A stretch of 64,000 nt of DNA from Sulfoacidibacillus ferrooxidans (GTDB lineage: Bacteria; Bacillota; Bacilli; Alicyclobacillales; SLC66): positions 62,001 to 126,000 of the forward strand of contig NZ_JALBUF010000004.1 in NCBI RefSeq assembly GCF_022606465.1, written 5' to 3'. The translations under genes and the position numbers were made by a program. The notes below the pieces were generated by a model. The model had not been told where the DNA came from, made no database searches, and saw only the letters and a list, made by a program, of their open reading frames with translations. Numbering within the stretch: position 1 is the first letter of the stretch; each line of letters opens with the position of its first letter. Shown piece by piece: positions 8,117 to 18,508 of the stretch.

Positions 8117-9268
8117 GTGGAATTGAGACTGAGCTCAGAACAGCAGGCCATGCGCAAACTTGTCCGCGACTTTGCTACGCGGGTCATTGCGCCACGAGCA
8201 CAGTATATCGATGAAACAGATGCTTTTCCTCGTAGTATTGTTCGTCAGATGGGAGAATTGGGTCTGCTTGGCTTGCCAATCCCTGAAGATATTGGGGGAG
8301 TTGGAGCAGACTATGTATCCTATATGCTTGCCATTGAGGAGATTAGTTACGCAAGTGCAGCGCTTGGCGTCATTCTCGCTGTGCATACGTCTGTTGGCAC
8401 ATTGCCCATCTTTCATTTTGGAACAGAGGAACAGCGTCAGTATTATGTGCCAAAGCTTGCATCGGGAGAATGGCTTGGAGCATTTGCGCTGACCGAGCCT
8501 AATGCCGGATCTGATGCGCAAAGTATTCAAACGCGCGCGGTACGGGATGGAGATCATTATCGTTTAACTGGTAACAAGGTATTTATTACAAATGGTGGCG
8601 AAGCAGACGTTTACACCGTGTTTGCTGTGACTGAATCGGGCGTGGGCGCACACGGCATGTCTGCCTTTATTGTACAAAAAGATACACCAGGTTTTCGAGT
8701 CGGAAAAAAGGAACGAAAGATGGGCTTAAATGGTTCATCTACTGCTGAGCTGATCTTTGATGAAGCGCTCGTGCCGATTGCCAATCGCCTTGGTGATGAG
8801 GGTGATGGGTTTAAGATTGCCATGTCTCAGCTAGATGGCGGGAGAATCGGAATAGCGGCACAAGCGCTTGGCATTTCGCGCGCAGCATTTGATGCGGCAA
8901 AAGGATATGTTGAACAACGCCGCCAATTTGGCAGGCCGCTTGCTGATTTTCAATCGATACAAATGACACTTGCTGATTTAGCGATGAAAATTGAGGTTGC
9001 AAGGTTGTTGACTTATCGGGCTGCAACGTTGCGTGCACAAGGCATAGCCTGTACGATGGAGGCATCGATGGCGAAACTTTTTTCCACAGATGCGGCTATG
9101 TATGTAACGACAGAAGCGGTACAGTTGTTTGGTGGGTATGGCTACACAAAAGATTTTCCTGTAGAGCGTTTGATGCGCGATGCAAAAGTGACACAGATCT
9201 ATGAAGGAACAAACCAAATTCAACGAATTGTCATAGCGAAAAGTTTAGCCAATAAAGAATATATATAG
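8117..9268 (+). CDS. Acyl-CoA dehydrogenase (first of a tandem pair)
   Basis: This FAD enzyme oxidises acyl-CoA to trans-2-enoyl-CoA and hands electrons to electron-transfer flavoprotein. It is about 383 residues with the family signatures [11 protein letters not shown], the FAD-contact segment [18 protein letters not shown], and [10 protein letters not shown] with the catalytic-base glutamate. ATG 8111 touches GAGGGGG, so the in-frame GTG 8117, seven bases away, is the likelier start and aligns better with the N-terminus of the next gene. The pair looks like a tandem duplication that has diverged in substrate range. Short-chain specificity is likely but unproven. Confidence 0.9.
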   Translation: MELRLSSEQQAMRKLVRDFATRVIAPRAQYIDETDAFPRSIVRQMGELGLLGLPIPEDIGGVGADYVSYMLAIEEISYASAALGVILAVHTSVGTLPIFHFGTEEQRQYYVPKLASGEWLGAFALTEPNAGSDAQSIQTRAVRDGDHYRLTGNKVFITNGGEADVYTVFAVTESGVGAHGMSAFIVQKDTPGFRVGKKERKMGLNGSSTAELIFDEALVPIANRLGDEGDGFKIAMSQLDGGRIGIAAQALGISRAAFDAAKGYVEQRRQFGRPLADFQSIQMTLADLAMKIEVARLLTYRAATLRAQGIACTMEASMAKLFSTDAAMYVTTEAVQLFGGYGYTKDFPVERLMRDAKVTQIYEGTNQIQRIVIAKSLANKEYI

Positions 9269-9282
9269 GGGCGATTGCGGTT

Positions 9283-10425
9283 ATGAATTTTACCTTAACA
9301 GAAGAACAAGAAGCATTGCGCAAACTCGTTCGTGATTTTGCTGCGCGTGAAGTGGCACCAAGTGCAGCACAACGAGATGAAGATGAGGTATTTGATCGAA
9401 CCATCTTTGATAAAATGGGCAAGATTGGGTTGACGGGAATTCCCTGGCCCGAAGAATACGGTGGCGCCGGATTAGATTTTCTTAGTTACGTGATTGCTAT
9501 TGAAGAATTGTCACGAGTGTGTGCTTCGACTGGCGTTACGCTGTCAGCCCACGTGTCGTTAGCCTCATGGCCGATCTATAAGTTTGGATCAGAGGAACAA
9601 AAGCAGAAATATTTAAAGCCACTTGCTCTGGGTCAAAAATTAGGTGCGTATGGATTAACAGAGCCAAGCGCTGGAACAGATGCAGCCAGTCTTAGGACAA
9701 CGGCTGTTCGCGATGGCGATCATTTTATCCTAAATGGCACGAAGATGTTTACAACAAATGGTGGTGAGGCAGATACCTATGTCGTCTTTGCTACAACGGA
9801 TGCGAGTAAAAAAGCAAAGGGTGTCACTGCATTTATTGTAGAAAAAGGAATGCCAGGCTTTACATTTGGCAAGAAAGAAAAGAAGATGGGTATTCGTTCA
9901 TCCCCGACGCTTGAATTAATCTTTGATCAATGCCACGTCCCAGTGGCTAATGTCCTAGGTGAGGAAGGCCAAGGCTTTAAGATTGCGATGATGACGCTAG
10001 ATGGTGGGCGCAATGGGATTGCAGCTCAAGCACTTGGTATCGCGGGTGGAGCACTTGATGCATCGCTATCTTATGCAAAAGGCAGAACACAATTTAACCG
10101 TCCGATCACAGATTTTCAAGCTATTCAATTTAAGTTAGCGGATATGGCAACACAAATTGAGGCCGCTCGATTGTTGACATATCAAGCGGCATGGCTAGAA
10201 GATCATAAGCTTTCTTACGGTAAGGCATCCGCTATGGCTAAAGTATTTGCTTCAGATGCAGCCATGAATGTGACGACTGAGGCTGTTCAAATTCATGGCG
10301 GTTATGGATTTACTCGCGACTATCCGGTTGAACGTTTTATGCGGGATGCTAAAATCACGCAAATATATGAAGGTACCAACGAAGTTCAACGTATAGTCAT
10401 TGCGGGCCATGTGTTAAAAGATTAG
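9283..10425 (+). CDS. acdA: Acyl-CoA dehydrogenase (second of the pair, AcdA-like)
   Basis: The 380-residue protein has the same signatures as its upstream neighbour: [10 protein letters not shown], the catalytic [10 protein letters not shown], and [19 protein letters not shown]. In B. subtilis acdA lies between fadF and rpoE, and here the gene is likewise two genes before rpoE, which supports orthology. It starts 14 bases after the previous stop and is followed by meaB. Butyryl-CoA or related short chains are plausible substrates. Confidence 0.9.
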   Translation: MNFTLTEEQEALRKLVRDFAAREVAPSAAQRDEDEVFDRTIFDKMGKIGLTGIPWPEEYGGAGLDFLSYVIAIEELSRVCASTGVTLSAHVSLASWPIYKFGSEEQKQKYLKPLALGQKLGAYGLTEPSAGTDAASLRTTAVRDGDHFILNGTKMFTTNGGEADTYVVFATTDASKKAKGVTAFIVEKGMPGFTFGKKEKKMGIRSSPTLELIFDQCHVPVANVLGEEGQGFKIAMMTLDGGRNGIAAQALGIAGGALDASLSYAKGRTQFNRPITDFQAIQFKLADMATQIEAARLLTYQAAWLEDHKLSYGKASAMAKVFASDAAMNVTTEAVQIHGGYGFTRDYPVERFMRDAKITQIYEGTNEVQRIVIAGHVLKD

Positions 10426-10453
10426 TCCACTCTTGCAATGAGGAACGGGGCGT

Positions 10454-11428
10454 TTGGCGACAGTGGAACAGTTCGTCAAGGAAATCGCACGAGGTAATAC
10501 GCGCGCAATCGCGCGCGCGATTTCATATATGGAAGAGGGAGGAGAGCCTGCACAGGAACTTCTCTCCATGTTGAATCAACGTGCTCACGCAGGGATCGGC
10601 CCCCACATTATGGGCATTACTGGAGCCCCAGGAGCAGGAAAGAGCTCTCTCACAGATCAGTTGTTGACCTATTTGCGTAGCTGTGGGAAACGGATCGCGG
10701 TGATTGCGGTAGATCCGAGTAGTCCATTTACTGGTGGTGCAGTGCTTGGTGATCGTGTGCGGATGAACCGTCATGCATTAGATCCTTTGATCTTTATTCG
10801 CAGTATGGGAACTAGGGGCAGTGGCGGTGGGCTTTCTCGCTCTGTGCGTCATGCGCTTCAAGTACTGTATCACGCACCGTTTGATGTGATCTTACTGGAG
10901 ACAGTAGGTGTTGGCCAAGCGGAGTTAGATATTGTCTATGTGGCAGATACGGTCACAGTTGTACTGACACCTTCGGGTGGGGATGAAGTACAGGCTGCAA
11001 AGGCTGGGCTTATGGAAATTGGAGATGTATTTCTTGTCAATAAAGCCGATCTTCCAGGATCAGCGAACGTGGCAAAAGATGTGCAGGAAATGCTCCACGT
11101 TACAGAGCGAGAGGATGGATGGGATCCACCCGTTCTTCTGTCTTCGGCCGTAAAAAATGACGGTGTAAAACAATGGTGGGATGCTTGTGAAGAGCATTTT
11201 GCACATCTCTTGCAAGAGCACCGTTTAGTGAAACGCAGAGGAAGGGCTCGCGTTCAAGCAATGCATGAGCTTTTGCAACAAGGATTGTGGAGAGAGATGG
11301 AACACAAATTGCATGAAGATGATAAATATGCACGTATGCAGGAACAAGTTGAGATTGGAGATAGGTCTCCAGAGGCTGCTGTTTCTCAAATACTTATGGA
11401 TATTTTTAAAAGTACGTTGCGGGTATAA
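10454..11428 (+). CDS. meaB: MeaB/ArgK-type GTPase, chaperone of B12-dependent acyl-CoA mutases
   Basis: MeaB protects and reloads adenosylcobalamin-dependent methylmalonyl-CoA-type mutases with GTP hydrolysis. The 324-residue protein has the P-loop GAPGAGKSSL (near residue 57), the DPSSPFTGGAVLGDR segment, ETVGVGQAE and the NKAD base-recognition motif. It starts with TTG 10454 and has no mutase gene beside it, so its client is either encoded elsewhere or, more speculatively, the B12-dependent KamDE enzyme 8 kb upstream. It closes the beta-oxidation operon. Confidence 0.9.
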   Translation: MATVEQFVKEIARGNTRAIARAISYMEEGGEPAQELLSMLNQRAHAGIGPHIMGITGAPGAGKSSLTDQLLTYLRSCGKRIAVIAVDPSSPFTGGAVLGDRVRMNRHALDPLIFIRSMGTRGSGGGLSRSVRHALQVLYHAPFDVILLETVGVGQAELDIVYVADTVTVVLTPSGGDEVQAAKAGLMEIGDVFLVNKADLPGSANVAKDVQEMLHVTEREDGWDPPVLLSSAVKNDGVKQWWDACEEHFAHLLQEHRLVKRRGRARVQAMHELLQQGLWREMEHKLHEDDKYARMQEQVEIGDRSPEAAVSQILMDIFKSTLRV

Positions 11429-11479
11429 GGCAAGTATGATTTAATGACCAAGAGATGATGATGATTAGGAGTGTGCTAC

Positions 11480-11995
11480 GTGACGATTCAAGTAAAATTA
11501 GCTGATCGCACGGCAGAGCAAGTGCGAGAAATGCCTCTCATTGAGATTGCCTATGAGTTGCTTTCAGAAACGAGAGAACCACTTTACTATCGTGATTTGA
11601 TGGCTAAAGTAGCGAATTTATTAAATATGACGCAAGCGGAGAACGATGCTGTTATTGCTCATTTGTACACAGATGTAAATATAGACGGGCGTTTTTTATG
11701 TATTGGTGAGAATGTTTGGGGCTTAAAGAGTTGGTATCCAGTGGAGAAGAGTGCAGAGCGTACATCAAGTCGCCGTTTTGTTCGCAAGGAAGTGGCCGGT
11801 ATTGATGATGACGATGATGATCTCGACGTGGAGGATATCGAACTAGAAGAATTGGAACTGGAAGAAGAAGCACCGTTTGTACTGCCAGATGACGATGTAC
11901 TTGAAGACGATGAAGAGTTGGCAGATGATGAACTTGAATTTCTTGACGGTGAAGAAGATTTGTCAGACGATGACGATGACACCGAAGTATTATAA
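11480..11995 (+). CDS. rpoE: DNA-directed RNA polymerase delta subunit
   Basis: The delta subunit makes RNA polymerase more selective and speeds recycling in Bacillota. The 171-residue protein has the HARE-HTH domain (about residues 8-85, including PLYYRDLMAKV) and then an extremely acidic tail rich in Asp and Glu, as is usual. GTG 11480, eight bases behind AGGAG, is a better start than GTG 11471. It is located immediately before pyrG, as in B. subtilis. Confidence 0.93.
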   Translation: MTIQVKLADRTAEQVREMPLIEIAYELLSETREPLYYRDLMAKVANLLNMTQAENDAVIAHLYTDVNIDGRFLCIGENVWGLKSWYPVEKSAERTSSRRFVRKEVAGIDDDDDDLDVEDIELEELELEEEAPFVLPDDDVLEDDEELADDELEFLDGEEDLSDDDDDTEVL

Positions 11996-12043
11996 AGTAG
12001 CCAATTAATGATCAGCTTCAAATTGGATGAATCGCATGTAGTG

Positions 12044-12073
12044 CGTTCTGGCCTCGCCAGGACGTTTATTTTA
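12044..12073 (+). terminator. Terminator between rpoE and pyrG, possibly a pyrG attenuator
   Basis: CGTTCTGGC (12044-12052) pairs with GCCAGGACG (12056-12064) through nine pairs, including one G-U, and is followed by TTTATTTTA. In B. subtilis pyrG is regulated by a terminator at this position through CTP-sensitive slippage at a GGG start. I found no convincing promoter with GGGC between rpoE and this hairpin, so simple rpoE termination is equally possible. Confidence 0.7.
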
Positions 12074-12076
12074 TGA

Positions 12077-13711
<1,635 letters not shown>

Positions 13712-13712
13712 A

Positions 13713-13772
13713 GCAGGAACCTAGAAACGAGTGTCGAATTAGATCATCATTGACTTCTAGAAGCTTGTCAAA
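13713..13772 (+). promoter_or_regulatory. Sigma-H-like promoter and Spo0A box upstream of spo0F
   Basis: GCAGGAACC (13713-13721) and GTCGAATTA (13733-13741) with an 11-base spacer fit the sigma-H consensus (RnAGGAwww, N11-12, RnnGAATww), with two mismatches in the -35. TTGTCAAA at 13765-13772 matches the 0A box TTGTCRAA. In B. subtilis spo0F is driven by sigma-H and Spo0A-P, so both are expected here. The palindrome CTTCTAGAAG lies between them. Confidence 0.55.
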
Positions 13773-13836
13773 AAACTTTCGGATTTGCATGATCAACTAC
13801 AGTAGATTGGTGTGCGACAAAAGGAGCGACAAGTGA

Positions 13837-14238
13837 ATGAAAATTATAGTCGTAGATGATCAGTTCGGCATTCGGCTACTCTTGCAAGAAGTACTAGGTA
13901 GAGATGGATATGACGTGATTTGTACGGAGAATGGCCCAGAGGCACTTTTGATTATCAGTGAAGAACAACCGGATCTAGTATTGCTTGATATGAAGATTCC
14001 AGGTATGGATGGCATAGAGATTTTAACTAATATACGCAAATTCCATCCGGATCTTAGGGTAGTGATGATGACTGCCTATGGAGAATTAGATTTAGTGAAA
14101 GAAGCGGCTGCTCTTAATGCCATCGGACATTTTGCAAAACCGTTTGATATTGATGAGTTGAGGGCGTTTATCGCGCAATTGATCGGGGTGCCGGGAAATG
14201 ACGGAGGATTACAATCAACAGAAGTACAGTTCAATTAG
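13837..14238 (+). CDS. spo0F: Sporulation phosphorelay response regulator Spo0F
   Basis: Spo0F takes phosphate from sporulation kinases and passes it to Spo0B. It is a single receiver domain with the acidic pocket at Asp7-Asp8, the phosphorylated Asp51 in [11 protein letters not shown], Thr79 and Lys101. At 133 residues it is about nine longer than the B. subtilis protein. The extra tail is encoded by the stretch that overlaps the start of kal. The position between pyrG and fba is conserved. AAGGAG at 13821-13826 serves ATG 13837. Confidence 0.93.
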   Translation: MKIIVVDDQFGIRLLLQEVLGRDGYDVICTENGPEALLIISEEQPDLVLLDMKIPGMDGIEILTNIRKFHPDLRVVMMTAYGELDLVKEAAALNAIGHFAKPFDIDELRAFIAQLIGVPGNDGGLQSTEVQFN

Positions 14239-14647
14239 TCAAGCACTGAATCGCGAAGGGTATGCTATCATTCGCATGCGAATGTCTTCTGCAGATGCAC
14301 ACTATGCTGGTAACCTTGTGGATGGAGCGAAGATGCTCCAGTTATTTGGTGATGTAGCAACTGAGTTGCTCATTCGTCATGATGGGGATGAGGGTCTTTT
14401 TGTTGCTTATGATCAGGTGGAGTTTAAGGCTCCCGTTTATGGTGGTGACTATGTAGAAGCGTATGGGCGAATTGTAAGCGCTGGCAACAGTTCGCGCAAA
14501 ATGGAGTTCTACGCGTTTAAGGTGATCCAAGCCGAGATTGATCCGCTATCTCCTTCGGCAGCAGAAGTGTTGGATCCGCCTTTACTCGTAACTTACGCTT
14601 CAGGGACATGCGTAGTTCCAAAGGATAAGCAGCGTAGACGGGGGTAA
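14198..14647 (+). CDS. kal: 3-aminobutyryl-CoA ammonia-lyase
   Basis: Kal removes ammonia from L-3-aminobutyryl-CoA to give crotonyl-CoA in lysine fermentation. The hotdog-fold protein carries the family core [20 protein letters not shown], then [19 protein letters not shown] and the tail [13 protein letters not shown]. The frame from ATG 14198 overlaps spo0F by 41 bases and yields 149 residues. Related proteins start about 22 residues later, near the IRMRMSS segment, so the true start could be internal, but no better start with a ribosome site is visible. The gene reads straight into kce, five bases later. Confidence 0.9.
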   Translation: MTEDYNQQKYSSISQALNREGYAIIRMRMSSADAHYAGNLVDGAKMLQLFGDVATELLIRHDGDEGLFVAYDQVEFKAPVYGGDYVEAYGRIVSAGNSSRKMEFYAFKVIQAEIDPLSPSAAEVLDPPLLVTYASGTCVVPKDKQRRRG

Positions 14648-14652
14648 GTATA

Positions 14653-15462
14653 GTGGAGAAACTAGTCATTACAGCGGCTGTCAATGGTGCCGAAGTGACT
14701 CGCGACCAGACGCCATATGTACCGATTACACCTGAGGAAATTGCTGCTGCAGCACTGGAGGCAGCTAAAGCAGGTGCATCGATTATTCATGTGCATGGAA
14801 GGCGTGCTGATGGGTCTGCGACTCAAGATAAAGAAGTATATCGAGAGATCATAGAACGGATTCAAGAAAAGAGCGACGTGATCGTGCAGGTTTCTACCGG
14901 TGGAGCAGTGGGAATGACTGCATCAGAGCGCGGTGATGTGATCTCACTTAGACCTGAAATGGCCACGCTGTCTACTGGAACAGTCAATTTTGGCGATGGA
15001 GTTTTTCTCAATTCAATGGATATGATGGTTGACTTTGCAACTCGAATGAAAGAGTTTGGAGTCCGACCAGAGATTGAAGTTTTTGACGTTGGTATGATTG
15101 CAAATGCCATGAGTCTTGTGAAGATGGGACTTTTAAAGGAACCGCTGCATGTTGACCTTGTTCTTGGTGTGCCAGGGGCTATTCCAGGAGAAATCAGCCA
15201 CTTAATGCACATGGTTTCTTCCCTTCCTAAAGGAAGTACTTGGACGGCAGCGGGAGTGGGCCGATCACAATTACCTATAGCAGTGGCGGCGATGCTCCTT
15301 GGAGGACACGTAAGGGTAGGATTAGAAGATAACATATACTATAGTAAGGGGCGTCTAGCGCAATCCAATGCAGAACTTGTGGAGCGCGTTGTACGGCTTG
15401 CAACAGAATTGGGACGCGAGATAGCCACGCCTAGTGAGGCGCGGCGTATAGTTTCGATTTGA
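14653..15462 (+). CDS. kce: 3-keto-5-aminohexanoate cleavage enzyme (BKACE family)
   Basis: Kce reacts 3-keto-5-aminohexanoate with acetyl-CoA to give 3-aminobutyryl-CoA, the substrate of Kal, and acetoacetate. It is 269 residues and a DUF849 TIM barrel. The zinc ligands His46 and His48 are visible in IIHVHGR, with Glu225 in VGLEDN as the probable third. Start GTG 14653 follows GGGGTAAG. The other steps expected in the pathway, 3,5-diaminohexanoate dehydrogenase (kdd) and lysine 2,3-aminomutase (kamA), are not in this window and may lie to the left of it. Confidence 0.93.
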   Translation: MEKLVITAAVNGAEVTRDQTPYVPITPEEIAAAALEAAKAGASIIHVHGRRADGSATQDKEVYREIIERIQEKSDVIVQVSTGGAVGMTASERGDVISLRPEMATLSTGTVNFGDGVFLNSMDMMVDFATRMKEFGVRPEIEVFDVGMIANAMSLVKMGLLKEPLHVDLVLGVPGAIPGEISHLMHMVSSLPKGSTWTAAGVGRSQLPIAVAAMLLGGHVRVGLEDNIYYSKGRLAQSNAELVERVVRLATELGREIATPSEARRIVSI

Positions 15463-15471
15463 TCGCAGTCG

Positions 15472-15480
15472 TGATATGAT
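15472..15480 (+). promoter_or_regulatory. Extended -10 promoter candidate for fba
   Basis: TGATATGAT combines the TGn extension with a good -10 hexamer, 64 bases before the fba start, in the gap after kce. The -35 region (TTTCGA) is weak. Confidence 0.42.
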
Positions 15481-15543
15481 ACTTGTAGTGATGTACATAA
15501 TGAATTTTTTGTGCACGATCATGATAAGCGAGGAGGAATTATT

Positions 15544-16398
15544 TTGCCATTTGGATCATTTAAAGAAGCGCTAGAAGATGGTTTACATCATGGGTATGCA
15601 GTTGGCCAATTTAATATTAATAACCTAGAGTGGACACAAGCCATCGTAGAGGTAGCTAATGAAGAAAATTCACCAGTGATTCTAGGAGCGTCAGAAGGCG
15701 CTATTAAGTATATGGGCATCGAGTATATGGCAGCTATAGCGAAAGCGGCAGCAGATATGTCTAAGGTTCCGATTATTCTTCATCTGGATCATGGAAGTAG
15801 TTATGATGTTATTTTAAAATGCATTCGGCATGGTTTTACATCTGTGATGATCGACGGCTCTCATTTTCCATTAGAAGAAAATATCGCATTAACGAAGAAA
15901 GTAGTCGAGGCTTGTCATCCGCTGGGTATTCATGTGGAAGGGGAACTTGGACGCATTGGTGGGGTAGAGGATGATTTATCAGTTGATGCCCGCGAAGCTA
16001 CGCTCGTTCACCCAGGAGAAGCAGAGCGGTTTGTGAAAGAAACGGGTATCGATGCATTCGCACCTGCTATTGGATCGCAGCATGGACATTACAAAGGGAA
16101 ACCCAATTTGGCGTTTGATCGCTTAGCACAAGTACAGACATTGACGGGTATTCCACTGGTGTTGCATGGTGGTACGGGTATACCGGATGAAGATGTCCGA
16201 CGCGCAATTAGTTTGGGTGTATCAAAAGTAAACGTGAATACGGAAAATCAATCTGCATTCACCAATACAGTAAGAGAAATTTTCGATCGCGACAAAGAAG
16301 TATTTGATCCGCGCAAATACTTAGGACCTGCACGTGCAGCGATTAAGGATGCCGTTCGTACGAAGATTCGTTTGTTTGGTAGCAACGGTCGCGGCTAG
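15544..16398 (+). CDS. fbaA: Class II fructose-1,6-bisphosphate aldolase
   Basis: This zinc enzyme splits fructose 1,6-bisphosphate in glycolysis and runs the reverse in gluconeogenesis. It is about 284 residues, the same as the B. subtilis enzyme. The catalytic HLDHGSS, the zinc-binding EGELGRIGG, the GSQHGHYKGKP loop and LHGGTGIP are all intact. TTG 15544, seven bases behind AGGAGG, is the natural start; the in-frame codon at 15511 lies upstream of that site. It is followed by the transaldolase-like gene as in B. subtilis. Confidence 0.95.
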   Translation: MPFGSFKEALEDGLHHGYAVGQFNINNLEWTQAIVEVANEENSPVILGASEGAIKYMGIEYMAAIAKAAADMSKVPIILHLDHGSSYDVILKCIRHGFTSVMIDGSHFPLEENIALTKKVVEACHPLGIHVEGELGRIGGVEDDLSVDAREATLVHPGEAERFVKETGIDAFAPAIGSQHGHYKGKPNLAFDRLAQVQTLTGIPLVLHGGTGIPDEDVRRAISLGVSKVNVNTENQSAFTNTVREIFDRDKEVFDPRKYLGPARAAIKDAVRTKIRLFGSNGRG

Positions 16399-16459
16399 TC
16401 TGCGCCTAATTGTCTGAAGGAAGATGATGAGCGCCGATTGAAGGGAGTGGAAATGAATC

Positions 16460-17116
16460 GTGCGGTTTTATTTAGAGACTGCGCATTATTCTGAAGCACA
16501 ACGGGCAGCGGCGCTCGGGTTTGTTGCGGGCGTATACATCCCGCGTAAGGTGGTAGAAGAAGACGGTCGAGACTATCTCGCTCTTGTAGAAGAAATGTCT
16601 GCACTCTCCCTTCCATGGCTTGGGTTAGAAGTGGAATCCCTTGATAGCCAGTCGATGGCAACAGAAATAGCAGAGTTTACACGGATATTGCAAGGTGCCA
16701 CTTATCACGCTTTTGCACCGCTTACACTTTCGACACTCCACGCTGTACATGAACAGGTTGAACAACATAGCTCCGTTCGACTCGGTATGCACTCCATATG
16801 TTCTTTGACTCAACTTTTGCTTGCGGCACGCACAGGTGCCACAGACGTTGTGTTCGATGCTCATATGCTTGCTTCAGTAGGGATGGATGCACCACAACTG
16901 GTGTCTGAATATAAGCGAGCATTTGCTTCGTATCACTTACCCTGCACACTCATCATCAGAGGGGTACGCCATTCACTAGATGTAGAACGAATGGCACTGG
17001 CTTTAGCTGATGGAGTCATATGCACATGGGATGTTTTAGTGGGTCTTGCTTATCACCCATACAGTGATGTAAGTATTTTGCGTAAGCTTGAACTGCGAAC
17101 CAATCAACCTACTTAA
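16460..17116 (+). CDS. Degenerate transaldolase-like protein lacking the Schiff-base lysine
   Basis: The 218-residue protein sits where the small transaldolase gene lies in B. subtilis, has the right length and keeps the overall pattern (MRFYLETAHYSEAQRAAALGF for MKFFIDTA...). The catalytic features are gone. The GVTTNP loop is GVYIPR here. The segment that should read like K-I-P-M-T, with the Schiff-base lysine, is FAPLT at residues 85-89. It is probably not an active transaldolase and may be a pseudoenzyme with another task. The frame is intact, so it appears to be maintained. Start GTG 16460 follows AAGGGAG at a rather long distance of 12 bases. Confidence 0.68.
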   Translation: MRFYLETAHYSEAQRAAALGFVAGVYIPRKVVEEDGRDYLALVEEMSALSLPWLGLEVESLDSQSMATEIAEFTRILQGATYHAFAPLTLSTLHAVHEQVEQHSSVRLGMHSICSLTQLLLAARTGATDVVFDAHMLASVGMDAPQLVSEYKRAFASYHLPCTLIIRGVRHSLDVERMALALADGVICTWDVLVGLAYHPYSDVSILRKLELRTNQPT

Positions 17117-17240
17117 GAATCTAATGGCCGTGTTACTTCCCCTCGCTACAGTTAATACTACACGTATGATCCGTTAGCCGCTCAAGATACAAAAGTGAAA
17201 AAACGATGATTAGGTTGCAGATATAAGGAGTGAGAGTAAA

Positions 17241-18476
17241 ATGGATAGTTATATCCAAGGATTGTTTGCACAACGCATTGGTGGAGAGGCATTTGGGAAA
17301 GATACAGTGTTATATAAATTTGAGACGATTAAGCGCGCGAAGGCTACTGCGTTAGCGGCCCATCCAGAGATCTCTATGATCGATATGGGCGTTGGAGAAC
17401 CTGATGCACGTGCGGATGATGGTATAGTGGATGTATTGGCAGTAGAGGCACGTAAATCTGAAAATCGATTTTACTCAGACAATGGAATTCCTGAGTTGAA
17501 TATAGCTGCTGCAAAGTACTTGGCGGAAGTGTATGGCGTTGAAGGTATTAACCCAGTGACAGAAATTAACCATGCGATTGGATCGAAACCTGCACTTGCC
17601 ATGATTCCTAGTGCGCTGATTAATCCAGGTGATGTAACGATTATGCCTGTACCTAATTATCCTGTGATGGGGACTCATACAAAATGGCTCGGCGGCGAAG
17701 TGTATACAGTGCCGATTACCCCTGAGAATGATTTTCTTCCAGATCTATCTTCCATTCCCGCAGAGATTGTAAAACGCACAAAATTGCTTTATCTCAATTA
17801 TCCCAATAACCCAACAGGTGCTGTGGCCACACGTGAATTCTTTGAAGAAGTTGTAGCATTTGCAAAAAAAAATCAGATCGTTGTCGTGCATGATGCTGCA
17901 TATGCAGCACTCACATTTGATGGGGTGCAACCTCTTTCTTTCTTATCGGTGCCAGGTGCAAAGGATGTAGGCATAGAACTATTTTCTCTGTCTAAGGCGT
18001 TTAACATGACAGGCTGGAGAATTGCCTTTGTCGCTGGCAATGAGCTATTAGTTAAAGCATTTGCAACTGTCAAGGACAACAATGATTCTGGACAATTTCG
18101 CGCGATCCAAAAAGCAGCGATCTATGCTTTGGAACACCCATCGATCACACAACACATTGCAGCAAAGTACTCGCGACGACATCATCTTCTAGTGGATGCG
18201 CTGAAATCACTGGGATTTGATGCAAAAATACCAGGCGGTTCTTTTTTCCTTTATACTAAAGCGCCAATTGGCATAAAAAATGGCCCGCGCTTTGCATCGG
18301 CAGAAGAATTTTCAGAGTTCCTGATTACAGAAAAACAAATTTCCACCGTACCGTGGGATGATGCGGGTGCATTTGTACGCTGGAGTGTTACGTTTGAGGC
18401 AAATTCGGAAGAGGAAGAGCACGAAGTGATCTCTGAGATTAAACGGCGTTTATCAAACTTAGAATTCGAGTTTTAA
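17241..18476 (+). CDS. dapL: LL-diaminopimelate aminotransferase
   Basis: DapL makes LL-diaminopimelate directly from tetrahydrodipicolinate, a short route to lysine and peptidoglycan. The 411-residue fold-type I aminotransferase has PLP-binding SLSKAFNMTGWR, the YLNYPNNPTGA motif, and the DapL-like N-terminus (IDMGVGEPDARAD). The ATG at 17241 follows AAGGAGTGAG. It is inserted between the transaldolase-like gene and glpX, where B. subtilis has murAB. Other class I aminotransferase specificities cannot be excluded from sequence alone. Confidence 0.82.
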   Translation: MDSYIQGLFAQRIGGEAFGKDTVLYKFETIKRAKATALAAHPEISMIDMGVGEPDARADDGIVDVLAVEARKSENRFYSDNGIPELNIAAAKYLAEVYGVEGINPVTEINHAIGSKPALAMIPSALINPGDVTIMPVPNYPVMGTHTKWLGGEVYTVPITPENDFLPDLSSIPAEIVKRTKLLYLNYPNNPTGAVATREFFEEVVAFAKKNQIVVVHDAAYAALTFDGVQPLSFLSVPGAKDVGIELFSLSKAFNMTGWRIAFVAGNELLVKAFATVKDNNDSGQFRAIQKAAIYALEHPSITQHIAAKYSRRHHLLVDALKSLGFDAKIPGGSFFLYTKAPIGIKNGPRFASAEEFSEFLITEKQISTVPWDDAGAFVRWSVTFEANSEEEEHEVISEIKRRLSNLEFEF

Positions 18477-18508
18477 TGGCGTAAGAGATAGTGCTAGGAG
18501 GGTGCATA

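Noticed and set aside
14198-14275. A frameshift explaining the spo0F/kal overlap
   Set aside because: Both proteins are complete in their own frames, so the 41-base overlap is best read as translational coupling. The exact kal start stays open.
16460-17116. Annotating the gene after fba as an active transaldolase
   Set aside because: The Schiff-base lysine and the GVTTNP loop are missing, so only a transaldolase-like fold is claimed.
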